A stretch of DNA of 64,000 nucleotides from Blautia faecicola (GCF_004123145.1 NZ_SDKC01000001.1:564001-628000); one strand, 5' to 3'. Positions 34,029-44,116 are shown, numbered from the stretch's first letter. Numbers and translations: made by a program. The notes: generated from the sequence alone by a model not told the origin.

Positions 34029-34135
34029 CCTGCCGGGAGCTGTTCTGCCGACAGGCGGATAGTTCGTAAACGGATGCCGGTGCATCCACTCACAAATGAT
34101 ATGGCAGAATTTATTTTGCCGAAGACAAGGAGGAA

Positions 34136-35662
34136 GTGCCTATCGGAAGAAATTCATTTATTCAAATGACAAAACTAAGCAATGTAAAAGGCAGGATCAC
34201 TTATATATCCAGTCACGCAAAACAGGAAAATCTTTATGCAGTTTATGAAACCACAGAACGGAAATTTTGGCGGGAACTTGCAAAATGTAATCAGGAAGAA
34301 TTTGTAAAAAGCGGGACAGAAGGAAAATGTATTGAGGCAAGAGAATTGATTATTGCTTTGCCAGAGAGTTTTACAGAATATCAGCCAGACAGATTGTTGC
34401 AACTTTTTACAAATCATTTTAAACAGAATTATGGAACAGAGTGTATTGCTGCTTTGCACCACAATAAAAGAAAGACTAATTATCACATTCATTTGATATT
34501 TGCAGAACGGAAGCTACTGGATGAACCAATCATTAAGATTGCCAGTAGAAATATGTTTTATGATGAACATGGAAAACATGTCCGAACCAAGAAAGAGATA
34601 TTAGGAGAAGATGGTGGGATCCGAGAACGCTGCAGTATTGTGAAGAAAGGAGAAGTCTATGAGAAGAAGCTGTTTACTGCGAAAGATGAACGCTTCAAGT
34701 GCAATTCATTTCTGGATGAGGTAAAGCATTCTTATACAGATTTAATCAATATTTATGTGCAGGACGAGAAACAGAAACTACAGGTATTTGAGCGTGGCAG
34801 AGTTTATCTTGCAACAAAGAAAATCGGAAAAAATAATCCGAAGGCACAGGAAATAGAAGCAGATAACCAAAAACGCCGGGAATGGAACAGAGCTGTTGAT
34901 ATGGCATTGATTAGTGGAGTGCCGGAACCGAAGATAATGGAAGTGAAGCGAAAAGAAATCACGGAACCAATCATGGAATCAATTGCCCGGCGTGGAAACA
35001 GACCACGATTATTTTTCAGAGTTGTAACAGTGGCTGTTGAGGCATTGGAGTTTTTGATAGCAAGTGTGCTTTTTAAAAAACCCAGGGAAGTGCCAAAACA
35101 GACAGAGCAAACGGAAGCAGAACACCCAGAGCATGTTGCTGAAAATAGCATGGAAGCAGTCAAGACAACAAAAGAAGAAAAGGCAGAACCGGAACAACCT
35201 AAAATGACGAGGCTTGCATCAAAGTATCCGAAACTATTTAAAGTGAATCAAGAACTGGAAGATCAAAACGATGCAATTCAACAGAAACCAAAACAGCTTT
35301 CTGCAAAGAAGAAAGAACTGTCAGAGGTCACGGGATGGTTTAAAGGGAGAAAGAAAAAAGAATTGCAGAAAGAAATTGATGAACTGAAAAGCCAGATCAG
35401 AGATATGAAAGATTACCTTCCAAGGATTGTGCAGAAGATCGGTTATAGAAGTGTACAGGATTTTTTAAAAGATTTTAAGGCTTCTCAAACTGAGTATAGC
35501 GAGTATCGAACTGCAATAGCAAAATGGAAGAAAGAAACTGGCAAAGAGCCAGTAGCACATGGTATTAGGGCGAAGCTGGCAGAAAAGAAACAAGAAATAC
35601 AGAATGAACAGAAAAATAAACAGCATACCCGTAGTCAGAACAAAGATCGGGGAGCAAGATAG
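34136..35662 (+). CDS. mobA: MobA/MobL-family relaxase
   Basis: 508 residues. The N-terminal HUH nuclease domain (about 1-200) contains the metal-binding motif NYHIHLIFAERK and the N-terminal VKGRITYISS segment typical of the family. The C-terminal half is a long, charged coiled coil (about 330-500). It would nick element A at oriT and lead the strand into a co-resident mating channel, for which the VirD4/VirB4 system in region 1 is a candidate. The start is GTG 34136, close behind AAGGAGG, or ATG 34166. Confidence 0.88.
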   Translation: MPIGRNSFIQMTKLSNVKGRITYISSHAKQENLYAVYETTERKFWRELAKCNQEEFVKSGTEGKCIEARELIIALPESFTEYQPDRLLQLFTNHFKQNYGTECIAALHHNKRKTNYHIHLIFAERKLLDEPIIKIASRNMFYDEHGKHVRTKKEILGEDGGIRERCSIVKKGEVYEKKLFTAKDERFKCNSFLDEVKHSYTDLINIYVQDEKQKLQVFERGRVYLATKKIGKNNPKAQEIEADNQKRREWNRAVDMALISGVPEPKIMEVKRKEITEPIMESIARRGNRPRLFFRVVTVAVEALEFLIASVLFKKPREVPKQTEQTEAEHPEHVAENSMEAVKTTKEEKAEPEQPKMTRLASKYPKLFKVNQELEDQNDAIQQKPKQLSAKKKELSEVTGWFKGRKKKELQKEIDELKSQIRDMKDYLPRIVQKIGYRSVQDFLKDFKASQTEYSEYRTAIAKWKKETGKEPVAHGIRAKLAEKKQEIQNEQKNKQHTRSQNKDRGAR

Positions 35663-35672
35663 GAGGACAATC

Positions 35673-36050
35673 ATGGAGAAACACATTATGGGAGAAAATG
35701 GAATCAGTTATACTTTAGGAGAGGACGGTCTGTATTATCCAGACCTGTACCTCCCGGAAGAGACAGAGTATCCGATTGGAAAGTATGGAATGCTGAGAAA
35801 GTCATATTTGCAGGAGCATCGGAAAGGATTATATCTGGAGTTGGTGCTTGCAGGGAAGTTAAATGAGCACTTGCATCTGATTGATGAGGAGTGTAATCAG
35901 ATGATGGACAGACTGGTGGAGCAGATGAAAGAAAAGCAGGGAGTAACAGAAGAATTGAAGATGCAGGATCAGATGGCATGGGTTGGGAAAATGAATAATA
36001 TCCGGGCATGTGCGGAGGAGATTGTGATTCATGAGATTATAATCAATTAG
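35673..36050 (+). CDS. tnpV: TnpV-like transposon protein
   Basis: 125 residues from ATG 35673 (AGGAGG, 6 bases upstream). It has the TnpV-family pattern: YPDLYLPEE..., IGKYGMLRKSYLQEHRKGLY, and a C-terminal MKEKQGVTEELKMQDQMAWV. The family was first named in Tn4451-type elements and is a standard passenger; biochemical function unknown. It ends the mobilisation module of element A; a hairpin and a new promoter follow. Confidence 0.8.
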   Translation: MEKHIMGENGISYTLGEDGLYYPDLYLPEETEYPIGKYGMLRKSYLQEHRKGLYLELVLAGKLNEHLHLIDEECNQMMDRLVEQMKEKQGVTEELKMQDQMAWVGKMNNIRACAEEIVIHEIIIN

Positions 36051-36088
36051 ATTTAAAGAGATAGCACTTAATTCAGAAATATAAAAAA

Positions 36089-36130
36089 ATAGATATTATA
36101 TCTATAAAAATAGATATAGTATCTATTTTT
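36089..36130. terminator. Two AT-rich palindromes, terminator/operator region
   Basis: ATAGATATTATATCTAT (36089-36105) is a perfect palindrome. AAAAATAGATA (36106-36116) pairs with TATCTATTTTT (36120-36130), a bidirectional terminator form. Both share the ATAGATA half-site and lie 13 bp before the promoter of the restriction-modification operon, so they could also bind its XRE controller. Confidence 0.5.
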
Positions 36131-36142
36131 ATGGACGCATTG

Positions 36143-36171
36143 TTGACGGAGGAAAGAAATAATGTTATACT
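36143..36171 (+). promoter_or_regulatory. Promoter of the restriction-modification operon
   Basis: TTGACG (36143-36148) and TATACT (36166-36171), spacer 17 bp, 41 bp before the XRE controller start. A good vegetative promoter in very AT-rich DNA. Confidence 0.7.
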
Positions 36172-36212
36172 AAACAGAACGTATATTCGAAAGATAAAGA
36201 GAGAGGTAAAAG

Positions 36213-36455
36213 ATGGCAATTTCATATAACGGACTGTGGAAAATTCTAATTGATAATGGAATGAAAAAAGGGGATTTAAAACGAAGAACAGGGATTAGCA
36301 GTGGAACAATTGCTAAAATGACAAATGGGGAAGCAGTAACTTTGACAGTTTTAGAAAAGATATGTAATGAATTTAATTGTGATATTGGTGATTTGGTTGA
36401 AATTGACACTTTTAAAGAGAAAAAAGTAGGGGAGGAAAAGGATGGAAAACGATAG
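36213..36455 (+). CDS. XRE-family controller of the restriction-modification operon
   Basis: 80 residues, nearly all helix-turn-helix (KKGDLKRRTGISSGTIAKMTNGEAVTLTVLEKICNEF). Its size and first position in an operon with modification and restriction genes match controller (C) proteins, which delay restriction until methylation is established. The AT-rich palindromes at 36089-36130 are the natural candidate binding sites. Overlaps the next gene by 14 bp. Confidence 0.72.
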   Translation: MAISYNGLWKILIDNGMKKGDLKRRTGISSGTIAKMTNGEAVTLTVLEKICNEFNCDIGDLVEIDTFKEKKVGEEKDGKR

Positions 36456-39400
36456 ATTACTTAAACTTGTAGAAGCTTATCAGAAACACTTTAAACAATA
36501 CAACAGACCAGATTACAATGAGACAGAAGTTCGTAATGATTTTGTGAATCCATTTTTTGAAATATTAGGATGGGATGTGCAAAACAAAAAGAATTTGCCG
36601 CAACATTTAAGAGAAGTAAAACATGAAGCATCGGTTTTTGTAGAAGAAAATGGTAAACAAGTAAAAAAGAAGCCTGATTATGAATTTCATGTGGGATCTA
36701 CACCATACTTTTTTTTAGAAACTAAAAAACCTAATGTAGATATTATGGCAAGTAAAGAAGCGGCATTTCAAACTAGACGATATGGTTGGAATGGAAATCT
36801 TGAAATATCTGTATTATCGAATTTTACGGATTTGGTTATCTATGATACATCAGTAAGACCGAATGAGAATGATAAACCTTCAGTTGCGCAAGTTGCTCAT
36901 TTCCATTTTACAGAATATGTAGATAAATTTGATGAGATATCTAGATTGGTTTCATATGAGACTGTAATTTCAGGAGCCTTTGAAAAAACCTTTGAAAATA
37001 TATCTAGTTCATTAAAGAAAGAACCATTTGATAAATATTTTTTATCACAAATAAAAGAATGGAGATTGGTATTAAGCGAGGATATTGTTAAAAATAATTC
37101 TACGATTAATCAGGAAACATTAAACATTTTTGTTCAGAAATTGATTAACCGAATTGTATTTTTGAGAATATGTGAAGATAGGGAATTAGAAAAATATGAA
37201 AGCCTTAAAAATATAGGTACATATGCAGAGCTGAAAAAGGTATTTACAGCGGCAGATAAAAAGTATGATTCTGGTTTATTTGAACTGATTGATGGGGAAC
37301 AATTTGAAATATCTGATAGTATACTTGTGGATATTTTTAAAGAATTGTATTATCCAAATAGTTGCTACGAGTTTAGCATAGTTGATCCATTTATTATCGG
37401 TCAAATTTATGAATTATTTTTGGAAGAAGAAATAGTAATTAAAGATGGAATTGTGGTTGCAGAAAGAAAACCAGAGATTGTGGATTCTCAGGGCGTAGTA
37501 AATACGCCTAAAAATATTGCAGATATTATTGTGAAAACCACATTGACACCATTATTTTCTGATGAAAAATTTACGGAATGGGATAGCTATAGAATAGCAG
37601 ATATTTGCTGTGGTTCCGGAAACTTTTTGCTTTCTGCATATGAATTTATTATAAATCGTTATATTGAATATTATATGAAAAATTGTTTAGATATGGCGAT
37701 ACAAAAAGGATTACTTATTAGTGATGTAGGAAATAACTTTAAGTTGTCATATGAAAAAAAGAGAGAGATTTTACAGAATAATATATGGGGAGTAGATATT
37801 GATATTTTGGCGGTAGAAGTTGCTAAGTTTAGTTTGCTTATAAAACTTATAGAAGATAGCTCTCTATATGAAATGGAAAGTTTTGTAAAAAACAATAACT
37901 GTCGGATTTTACCTAGTTTAGATAACAATATTAAAAATGGCAATAGTCTTGTAGACGAAAAATACATAGAGTTTAACTCTAATATATTGAATGATCCGGA
38001 AATGGTTGAAAAAATTAAAATATTCAATTGGGAAAACGAATTTGAAGGAGAAAAATTCGATGCAATTGTAGGAAATCCTCCATATATTCGGGTTCAGAAT
38101 ATGGTGCATTTTTCTGAAAATGAATATGAATATTATAAATCTGAAGTTTCAAAATATGAAACGGCAAAATCAGATTTATTGGATAAATATTTTTTATTTA
38201 TGGAAAAAGGACTGCAATTATTGAAACCAAAAGGGAAAATGGGATATATTATTCCGCATAAATTTATGCTTATCAAGTCTGGTGCTTCTTTACGAAAATT
38301 GTTATCAGAGAAAAAATGTGTTAAACAAATAATTCACTTTGGAACAGAACAGGTTTTTAAGGGAAGAAGTACGTATACGTGCTTATTATTTGTTGAAAAA
38401 AATGAGAGGAAGACATTTGAGATTGGTTTTGTTAAAGATATTAATAAATTTTATGCAACAGAATCAGCTGAAATGAAAGAATATCCTATCGAGTATCTTA
38501 GTGCAGCACCTTGGACTTTTTTATCCAATGAAATAGTGCGAACTTTGGAAAAGAAGAAAGGGAAATGTCAGTCGTTAGATTCATTAGCTGATATTTTTGT
38601 AGGTTTGCAAACAAGTGCAGATCCAATATATATTATTGAACCAAAATCAGAGGAAAAAGGGATTATAAAATTTATTGATTGCAACGGAAGAAAACAAGAA
38701 ATTGAAGCTGCAATTACTAAACCGTGTATTTATGATATGCAATTAGAAAAATATGCAAAAATTGAGGAAAATAGAAGAATTATTTTTCCGTATTATCAGA
38801 AGGGAAAGAAACAGGTATTATATTCAATAGATGAAATGAAACAATTATTCCCTAAGACATTGAAATATTTTGAATCCTTTAAAGAAGAGCTGTGTAAGCG
38901 GAGCATCAATAACATGTCAGAGAATAATTGGTATCAATTTGGTAGAAGCCAAAGTTTAAAGAGATTTGTAAAAGGTGAACATTTAGTTTGGTCAGTTTTG
39001 GCAACTCAGGGAAATTATGTATATGATACTAGAACAATTTGTTTTACCGGTGGAGGAAATGGGCCATTCTATGGATTAGAAAAGAAAGAAGATACAAAAG
39101 AATCATTGTTTTACATTCAGGCAGTACTAAATTATTGGATGATAGAAATGGTTGTAAAGAGCAAAGCAAGTAAGTTTCGAGGTGACTATTATTCACATGG
39201 AAAACAATTTGTTGCGCAGTTACCAATCTATAGAATAAACTTTGATGATTCAAATGAAGTGAAAATCCATGATGCGATAGTCGATACGGTTAAGAACCTT
39301 ATGGAATTAAAAAATAAGAGGGATCAACAACAGACAAAACCTCAAAAAGAAACATATAAGAGATTAATTCAAATAGAGGATAAGAAATTGGATGGGTTAA

Positions 39401-39456
39401 TTTCAAAATTATATGGAGCTGAGAATTGTAGACGAGAGGATTTAGATGAAGAGTAA
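36442..39456 (+). CDS. Type IIG-like restriction-modification enzyme (nuclease plus adenine methyltransferase)
   Basis: 1004 residues. The N-terminus has a PD-(D/E)XK-like nuclease pattern, D79 in KKPDYEF and E93/K95 in FFLETKKP. A helical connector leads to an Eco57I-class methyltransferase with SAM motif IADICCGSGNFLLSA (near 385-400) and catalytic NPPY in AIVGNPPYIRVQN (near 542). The last third is a target-recognition region. Such enzymes cut and methylate adenine at asymmetric sites. Overlaps neighbours on both sides (14 and 11 bp), so it is part of one transcript. Codon use is far more AT-rich than the rest of element A. Confidence 0.85.
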   Translation: MENDRLLKLVEAYQKHFKQYNRPDYNETEVRNDFVNPFFEILGWDVQNKKNLPQHLREVKHEASVFVEENGKQVKKKPDYEFHVGSTPYFFLETKKPNVDIMASKEAAFQTRRYGWNGNLEISVLSNFTDLVIYDTSVRPNENDKPSVAQVAHFHFTEYVDKFDEISRLVSYETVISGAFEKTFENISSSLKKEPFDKYFLSQIKEWRLVLSEDIVKNNSTINQETLNIFVQKLINRIVFLRICEDRELEKYESLKNIGTYAELKKVFTAADKKYDSGLFELIDGEQFEISDSILVDIFKELYYPNSCYEFSIVDPFIIGQIYELFLEEEIVIKDGIVVAERKPEIVDSQGVVNTPKNIADIIVKTTLTPLFSDEKFTEWDSYRIADICCGSGNFLLSAYEFIINRYIEYYMKNCLDMAIQKGLLISDVGNNFKLSYEKKREILQNNIWGVDIDILAVEVAKFSLLIKLIEDSSLYEMESFVKNNNCRILPSLDNNIKNGNSLVDEKYIEFNSNILNDPEMVEKIKIFNWENEFEGEKFDAIVGNPPYIRVQNMVHFSENEYEYYKSEVSKYETAKSDLLDKYFLFMEKGLQLLKPKGKMGYIIPHKFMLIKSGASLRKLLSEKKCVKQIIHFGTEQVFKGRSTYTCLLFVEKNERKTFEIGFVKDINKFYATESAEMKEYPIEYLSAAPWTFLSNEIVRTLEKKKGKCQSLDSLADIFVGLQTSADPIYIIEPKSEEKGIIKFIDCNGRKQEIEAAITKPCIYDMQLEKYAKIEENRRIIFPYYQKGKKQVLYSIDEMKQLFPKTLKYFESFKEELCKRSINNMSENNWYQFGRSQSLKRFVKGEHLVWSVLATQGNYVYDTRTICFTGGGNGPFYGLEKKEDTKESLFYIQAVLNYWMIEMVVKSKASKFRGDYYSHGKQFVAQLPIYRINFDDSNEVKIHDAIVDTVKNLMELKNKRDQQQTKPQKETYKRLIQIEDKKLDGLISKLYGAENCRREDLDEE

Positions 39457-41074
39457 AAAAAGTTTTGATAAGCTGCGTGGGGGATATTATACCCCACAGG
39501 CTATTACGGAATTTATTTGTAAGTGGATAATAAATAAAAACACAAAAAAAATATTAGAACCCAGTTGTGGTGATGGGAATTTTTTAAAAGCTATAGTAGA
39601 AAGAATAGAAAATCTTAATTTAAATTTAGATATTACAACTGATATTACAGGAGTAGAATTATGTCTTGATGAAGCGAGAAAAGCAATGAAATATGGTACG
39701 AATGTAGAATGTCAAGATTTCTTTGCATTTTATAGAGATAAGGTTGCGGGAAAAAGTGATTATGATGCAATTGTGGGAAATCCACCATTTATCCGTTACC
39801 AAGATTTTGATGAAAAATCGAGAGAAATTGCGTTTTCCTATATGAAGGAAAATGGATTTCATCCGACGAAATTAACTAATATTTGGTTACCTTTTTTGGT
39901 CCTATCGTGTTTGGCATTAAGTGAAAATGGAAGATTAGGGATGGTCATTCCAGCAGAACTATTTCAAGTAAATTACGCAGGAGAAACGAGAGAATTTCTA
40001 GCACGATATTTTGACAGATTAACATTAATTACTTTTCAGAAATTAGTTTTTGAAGAGATTCAACAAGAAGTGATTTTGTTATTAGGAGAGAAAAAATCTG
40101 AGGATAAGGGAATTCAGGTAATTGAATTAAGTGATTTGGATGATTTAAAAGAGCTTGATCTTAATAATTTCTACAACTATGAAATAAAAGAACTTAATCA
40201 TAGTACAGAAAAATGGATTAAATATTATTTGACAAACAAGGAAATAAAATTAATTAGGCGATTAAGAGAGTGTGAAAAGATACCGTTTACCACAGAGTTA
40301 TTCGAAATAAATGTGGGATTAGTAAGCGGAGAAAATGCATTCTTTTTGTTGAACAGGAATACAGTTGATGAGTATCAACTTGCTAATTCGACTCGTATGG
40401 TTATTGGGAGAACAGAGCAATTAAAAGGTGTTATTTTGTCAGAACGTGATTTTAAGACATTGATTGAAAATGGGAAAAAAGTATATATGTTTATGCCTAA
40501 AAATTTGCCTTTTTCAGAACTTAGTAAAGCAGAACAAGAGTACATTAATTATGGTGTAGAACAAGGATATAATAAAGGATATAAATGCCGAATAAGAAAA
40601 AATTGGTATTGTGTTCCGCAATCTTGGGAGCCAGATGCCTTTATTTTAAGACAGGTTAATCGTTATCCGCGAATTATATTGAATCATGTAAAGGCTGTAA
40701 GCACAGATACAATTCATAAAGTACGTTTCTTAGATGGAGTTAATCCTGAGTTTGTAGCAGCAGCTTTTTTAAACTCTTTTACATTGGCATTGGCAGAAAT
40801 AACAGGAAGAAGTTATGGTGGTGGAGTATTAACATTTGAACCAGGAGAAATACGTCAGTTAAAAATTCCGATGAAGAATGCAGAAAAGCTAGATGTTAAT
40901 AAAATAGACAAACTAATTCGAGATGACAGGATTGACGAAGTATTGGATTATACAGATCAGATATTGCTGATAGAAGGCTTAGGATTAACAAAATATGAAG
41001 TTGGTACATTAAGAAATATATGGACAAAATTAAGTGAACGTCGGATTGGAAGAAAGGAAAAAAGAATTTCGTAA
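39446..41074 (+). CDS. Eco57I-class N6-adenine DNA methyltransferase
   Basis: 542 residues. RGGYYTP near residue 11, SAM motif LEPSCGDGNF at 37-46 and catalytic NPPF in IVGNPPFIRYQ near 108-120; the C-terminal half (about 270-500) is a target-recognition domain. No nuclease motif. It probably protects the host from the operon's restriction activity, perhaps by methylating the second strand of an asymmetric site. Overlaps the preceding gene by 11 bp. Confidence 0.85.
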   Translation: MKSKKSFDKLRGGYYTPQAITEFICKWIINKNTKKILEPSCGDGNFLKAIVERIENLNLNLDITTDITGVELCLDEARKAMKYGTNVECQDFFAFYRDKVAGKSDYDAIVGNPPFIRYQDFDEKSREIAFSYMKENGFHPTKLTNIWLPFLVLSCLALSENGRLGMVIPAELFQVNYAGETREFLARYFDRLTLITFQKLVFEEIQQEVILLLGEKKSEDKGIQVIELSDLDDLKELDLNNFYNYEIKELNHSTEKWIKYYLTNKEIKLIRRLRECEKIPFTTELFEINVGLVSGENAFFLLNRNTVDEYQLANSTRMVIGRTEQLKGVILSERDFKTLIENGKKVYMFMPKNLPFSELSKAEQEYINYGVEQGYNKGYKCRIRKNWYCVPQSWEPDAFILRQVNRYPRIILNHVKAVSTDTIHKVRFLDGVNPEFVAAAFLNSFTLALAEITGRSYGGGVLTFEPGEIRQLKIPMKNAEKLDVNKIDKLIRDDRIDEVLDYTDQILLIEGLGLTKYEVGTLRNIWTKLSERRIGRKEKRIS

Positions 41075-41102
41075 TATTAAAAGTTGTAATGGGGGATGTT
41101 AA

Positions 41103-43307
41103 ATGAACAAGCTTAATATAGAGTTGACAAATTGTTTTGGAATTGACTCATTAAATCATGAATTTGATTTTGGAAAAGGCAATACATTTTCTATATATGC
41201 AAGAAATGGTCTTATGAAGACATCATTTGCAAAAACTTTTCAATTAATTCAGCAAGGAAAAAAGGAAAATATTTCAGATGCTATATTTGGTGAGCCAGGA
41301 TCAGCGATAGTGCAAATTGATGGGCAAGATATAGAAAAGAAACAGGTGTTTGTTGTAAAATCTTATGAGAGTTCTTACGAATCAGATATTTCTTCATTGT
41401 TGATAAAAGGAGATATTCAAACACAGTTAAAAGATGTTTTTAAAGTTCGCACAAAATTACTGAAAGCTTTGGAAAAGGATTCTGGACTTAAAATAAAAAG
41501 AACATCTCTGGGAAAAACTGTATACGAACTGGAACCAACAATTGTGAAAGATTTTGATTTTAATGAAAAAGATATTCTTTCTAATTTAATGGAACTTGCT
41601 TCCTATGAACCAGAAATAGAATGTAGTGATATTCCGTACTCCGTAATTTTTGATGATACAGTTTTGAAAAAAATTAAAGACACGAAATTTCAAGAAGGCA
41701 TACGTGATTTTATTACTTCTTCAGATGAAATATATTCTTCATTTGAATATTTGGAAAAAGGAAATCTTACGTTGCCAAAACTTAAGGATTTGAAAAAATC
41801 TTTAGTAAAAGATGCTTTTTTTGTTAAACAAAATAAAGTAATACTTTCTGGACAGGATGCTATTACTAATTCAGAAGCATTAGAACAGCACATATCAAAT
41901 ATTGAAACTAAAATTCAACAAACACCAGCATATAAAGCGATAGAAAATTTGCTTAATGATTCTAAGGGAATTGTATTGAAGGATATTATAGAAACTAATC
42001 CAGAAATTATAGGATTTCTTGCATTAGATAAGTTGCAGACATTGAAGAAATGTTTGTGGGGATCTTATATTAGACATAATAGTATATTGTTTGAAGAATT
42101 ATGTGATAAGTATAATGACTTCTCAGAAGCGATAGATGCACTTGAAATTGACGATACGCCATGGAAAAAGGCATTAGACATATTTAATCAACGTTTTACG
42201 GTTCCGTTTATGATGAACGTTGTTAATTTGAAAGGTGCTATTATAGGAGAAAGTGTACCACAAGTTGAATTTTCGTTTAAAAAAGGAGATACTGTAAAAA
42301 CAATTGATAGAAGTAAGCTTGAAAAATTAGATACGCTCAGTCAAGGGGAGAAAAGGGCACTTTATTTACTGAACATTATTTTTGATATTGAGCAGATAAA
42401 AAATACAGGGGAAGAAACATTACTTGTTATTGATGATATTGCAGATTCATTTGATTACAAAAATAAATATGCAATTATAGAGTATTTATATGAACTAGCT
42501 CAAGTATCGAATATTTATATGTTGATTTTAACCCATAATTTTGATTTTTATCGTACAGTTGCAAGTAGATTATCGGTTAATAGAAGTAATCGTCTCATTG
42601 CAGATTATTCTAATGATGTATTGAAATTAGAAGTAGAATATTATCAGGACAAACCATTCAAAAATTGGAAAAATAATCCTAAAGAAAAAGATATTTTTGC
42701 GTTACTACCATTTGTAAGGAATTTGATAGAATATGGTGTAGATCAAAATATTTCACATACAGGAGAGGATTTCTTATTCTTAACTTCTTTATTACATGAA
42801 AAACAAGATTCTCGGAGAATTACTTTTGGAGATATTGAACCGTTATATAAACATTACGCAGGAGTAACACAATTTGATGCATCGGTTGGAACTGATGTCG
42901 TAGTTTTAAGCAAGTTATATTCAGTATGTGACGATATTACAACATCTGACACTAAATTGGAAAATAAAATAGTATTATCTATTGGTATACGACATAAAGC
43001 GGAAGAGTATATAATTCAACAGATTCATAATTATACAGGCCAGCTATCATGGAGAAAAAATAAACAAAATTATAGAGGAACAAATGTGGAATTTATGAAT
43101 TTTGTGCAGAATAATGGGAATCAAACTCGAGAACTTTTTAATGGATACAAACAATTTGGAGATGCTGATAAAATTAAAATACTAAATGAAGTAAATATAA
43201 TGACACCAGAACATATTCACGTAAATTCATTTATGTATGAACCGATATTGGATATGGATATTGTTGAATTACATAGATTATATCACACAATAAAAAATTT
43301 GATATAA
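41103..43307 (+). CDS. SMC/ABC-type AAA ATPase with atypical P-loop, in the RM operon
   Basis: 734 residues. The N-terminus (NIELTNCFGI...FDFGKGNTFSIYARNGLMKTSF) is that of RecF/SMC-like ATPases, but the P-loop reads ARNGLMKT instead of GxxxxGK[S/T]. A coiled-coil-like middle precedes the ABC signature TLSQGEKRAL (near 408) and Walker B LLVIDDIADSFD (near 440); IYMLILTHNFDF supplies the switch His. The C-terminal 200 residues are unassigned. ATPases of this shape are common in anti-phage systems (RloC, OLD or Gabija-like groups); which one, if any, is unknown. 28-bp gap after the methyltransferase. Confidence 0.65.
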   Translation: MNKLNIELTNCFGIDSLNHEFDFGKGNTFSIYARNGLMKTSFAKTFQLIQQGKKENISDAIFGEPGSAIVQIDGQDIEKKQVFVVKSYESSYESDISSLLIKGDIQTQLKDVFKVRTKLLKALEKDSGLKIKRTSLGKTVYELEPTIVKDFDFNEKDILSNLMELASYEPEIECSDIPYSVIFDDTVLKKIKDTKFQEGIRDFITSSDEIYSSFEYLEKGNLTLPKLKDLKKSLVKDAFFVKQNKVILSGQDAITNSEALEQHISNIETKIQQTPAYKAIENLLNDSKGIVLKDIIETNPEIIGFLALDKLQTLKKCLWGSYIRHNSILFEELCDKYNDFSEAIDALEIDDTPWKKALDIFNQRFTVPFMMNVVNLKGAIIGESVPQVEFSFKKGDTVKTIDRSKLEKLDTLSQGEKRALYLLNIIFDIEQIKNTGEETLLVIDDIADSFDYKNKYAIIEYLYELAQVSNIYMLILTHNFDFYRTVASRLSVNRSNRLIADYSNDVLKLEVEYYQDKPFKNWKNNPKEKDIFALLPFVRNLIEYGVDQNISHTGEDFLFLTSLLHEKQDSRRITFGDIEPLYKHYAGVTQFDASVGTDVVVLSKLYSVCDDITTSDTKLENKIVLSIGIRHKAEEYIIQQIHNYTGQLSWRKNKQNYRGTNVEFMNFVQNNGNQTRELFNGYKQFGDADKIKILNEVNIMTPEHIHVNSFMYEPILDMDIVELHRLYHTIKNLI

Positions 43308-43384
43308 AACACTTTTGAAGAAAGGCGGTGTAAAATATATATTTGTATGATATAATTATCCATTATTGAATGGAGATGAATCAC

Positions 43385-44116
43385 ATGGCAAAGTTACAGC
43401 CAATTTCTAATATTACATTTTCGCAAAATTTACTTCAGCCATGGGGGAAGACTTGGCTTGATACTGTTTCGTCAACTGTTGGCAAGGCTAAAAATGCTAA
43501 TTGTTTTGATAGAAAGCAGGCTATGGACTTTGGAAAGGCTCTTGATCCAATTGTGGGGGATGCTATTGCACAGATGCTTGGTGGCATTCCAGTGAAAGCA
43601 CCATTAAGTCAAAATGCCTTATTACCGCCTGTTGCAGATTGTGTTGAGGTCGGTGATACAAGAATTATAGGCGGAGTACGTCCACAGAATTTTGATATGG
43701 CATATAGACCGGATGGGGTTCGGATTGCATATGATAGTAAAACTCTAAATGATGCGAAGAGTATAAAAAAGAATTGGCAAAATATGATTAATGATATTGC
43801 GGCTGAGGCTACAACATTACATACGCGTTTTAGATATGCGTTGGCTTTATTTTTAGTTGTTATTCCGGAACAAGCTTTAAATGACAGTCAGGCAGAAGGA
43901 ATTATTCATACATTAGAGAGAATGAATGAACGTTTTGGTGTTGATGAAGAGAATCATAAGGCTGAATCAATTGCTCTTGTAGTGTGGGATGCCGTGACTG
44001 GAAGAATTAGTAACACTATACCAGATATAGACTCAAGCTTACGAATTGAAAAGTATGCGCAACGAATTGAAGAGGTTTATACGTCTAGATATAAAGGATT
44101 ACCGCCACATAATTAA
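43385..44116 (+). CDS. Candidate restriction endonuclease (PD-(D/E)XK-like)
   Basis: 243 residues from ATG 43385 (TGGAGATG site). A segment FDMAYRPDGVRIAYDSKTLN has the spacing of a nuclease active site (Asp, then Asp-Ser-Lys on the next strand). The protein follows the RM-like genes in the same direction, 77 bp after the ATPase, in the same AT-rich DNA. No family recognised; an effector nuclease of the island is the most natural reading. Confidence 0.45.
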   Translation: MAKLQPISNITFSQNLLQPWGKTWLDTVSSTVGKAKNANCFDRKQAMDFGKALDPIVGDAIAQMLGGIPVKAPLSQNALLPPVADCVEVGDTRIIGGVRPQNFDMAYRPDGVRIAYDSKTLNDAKSIKKNWQNMINDIAAEATTLHTRFRYALALFLVVIPEQALNDSQAEGIIHTLERMNERFGVDEENHKAESIALVVWDAVTGRISNTIPDIDSSLRIEKYAQRIEEVYTSRYKGLPPHN

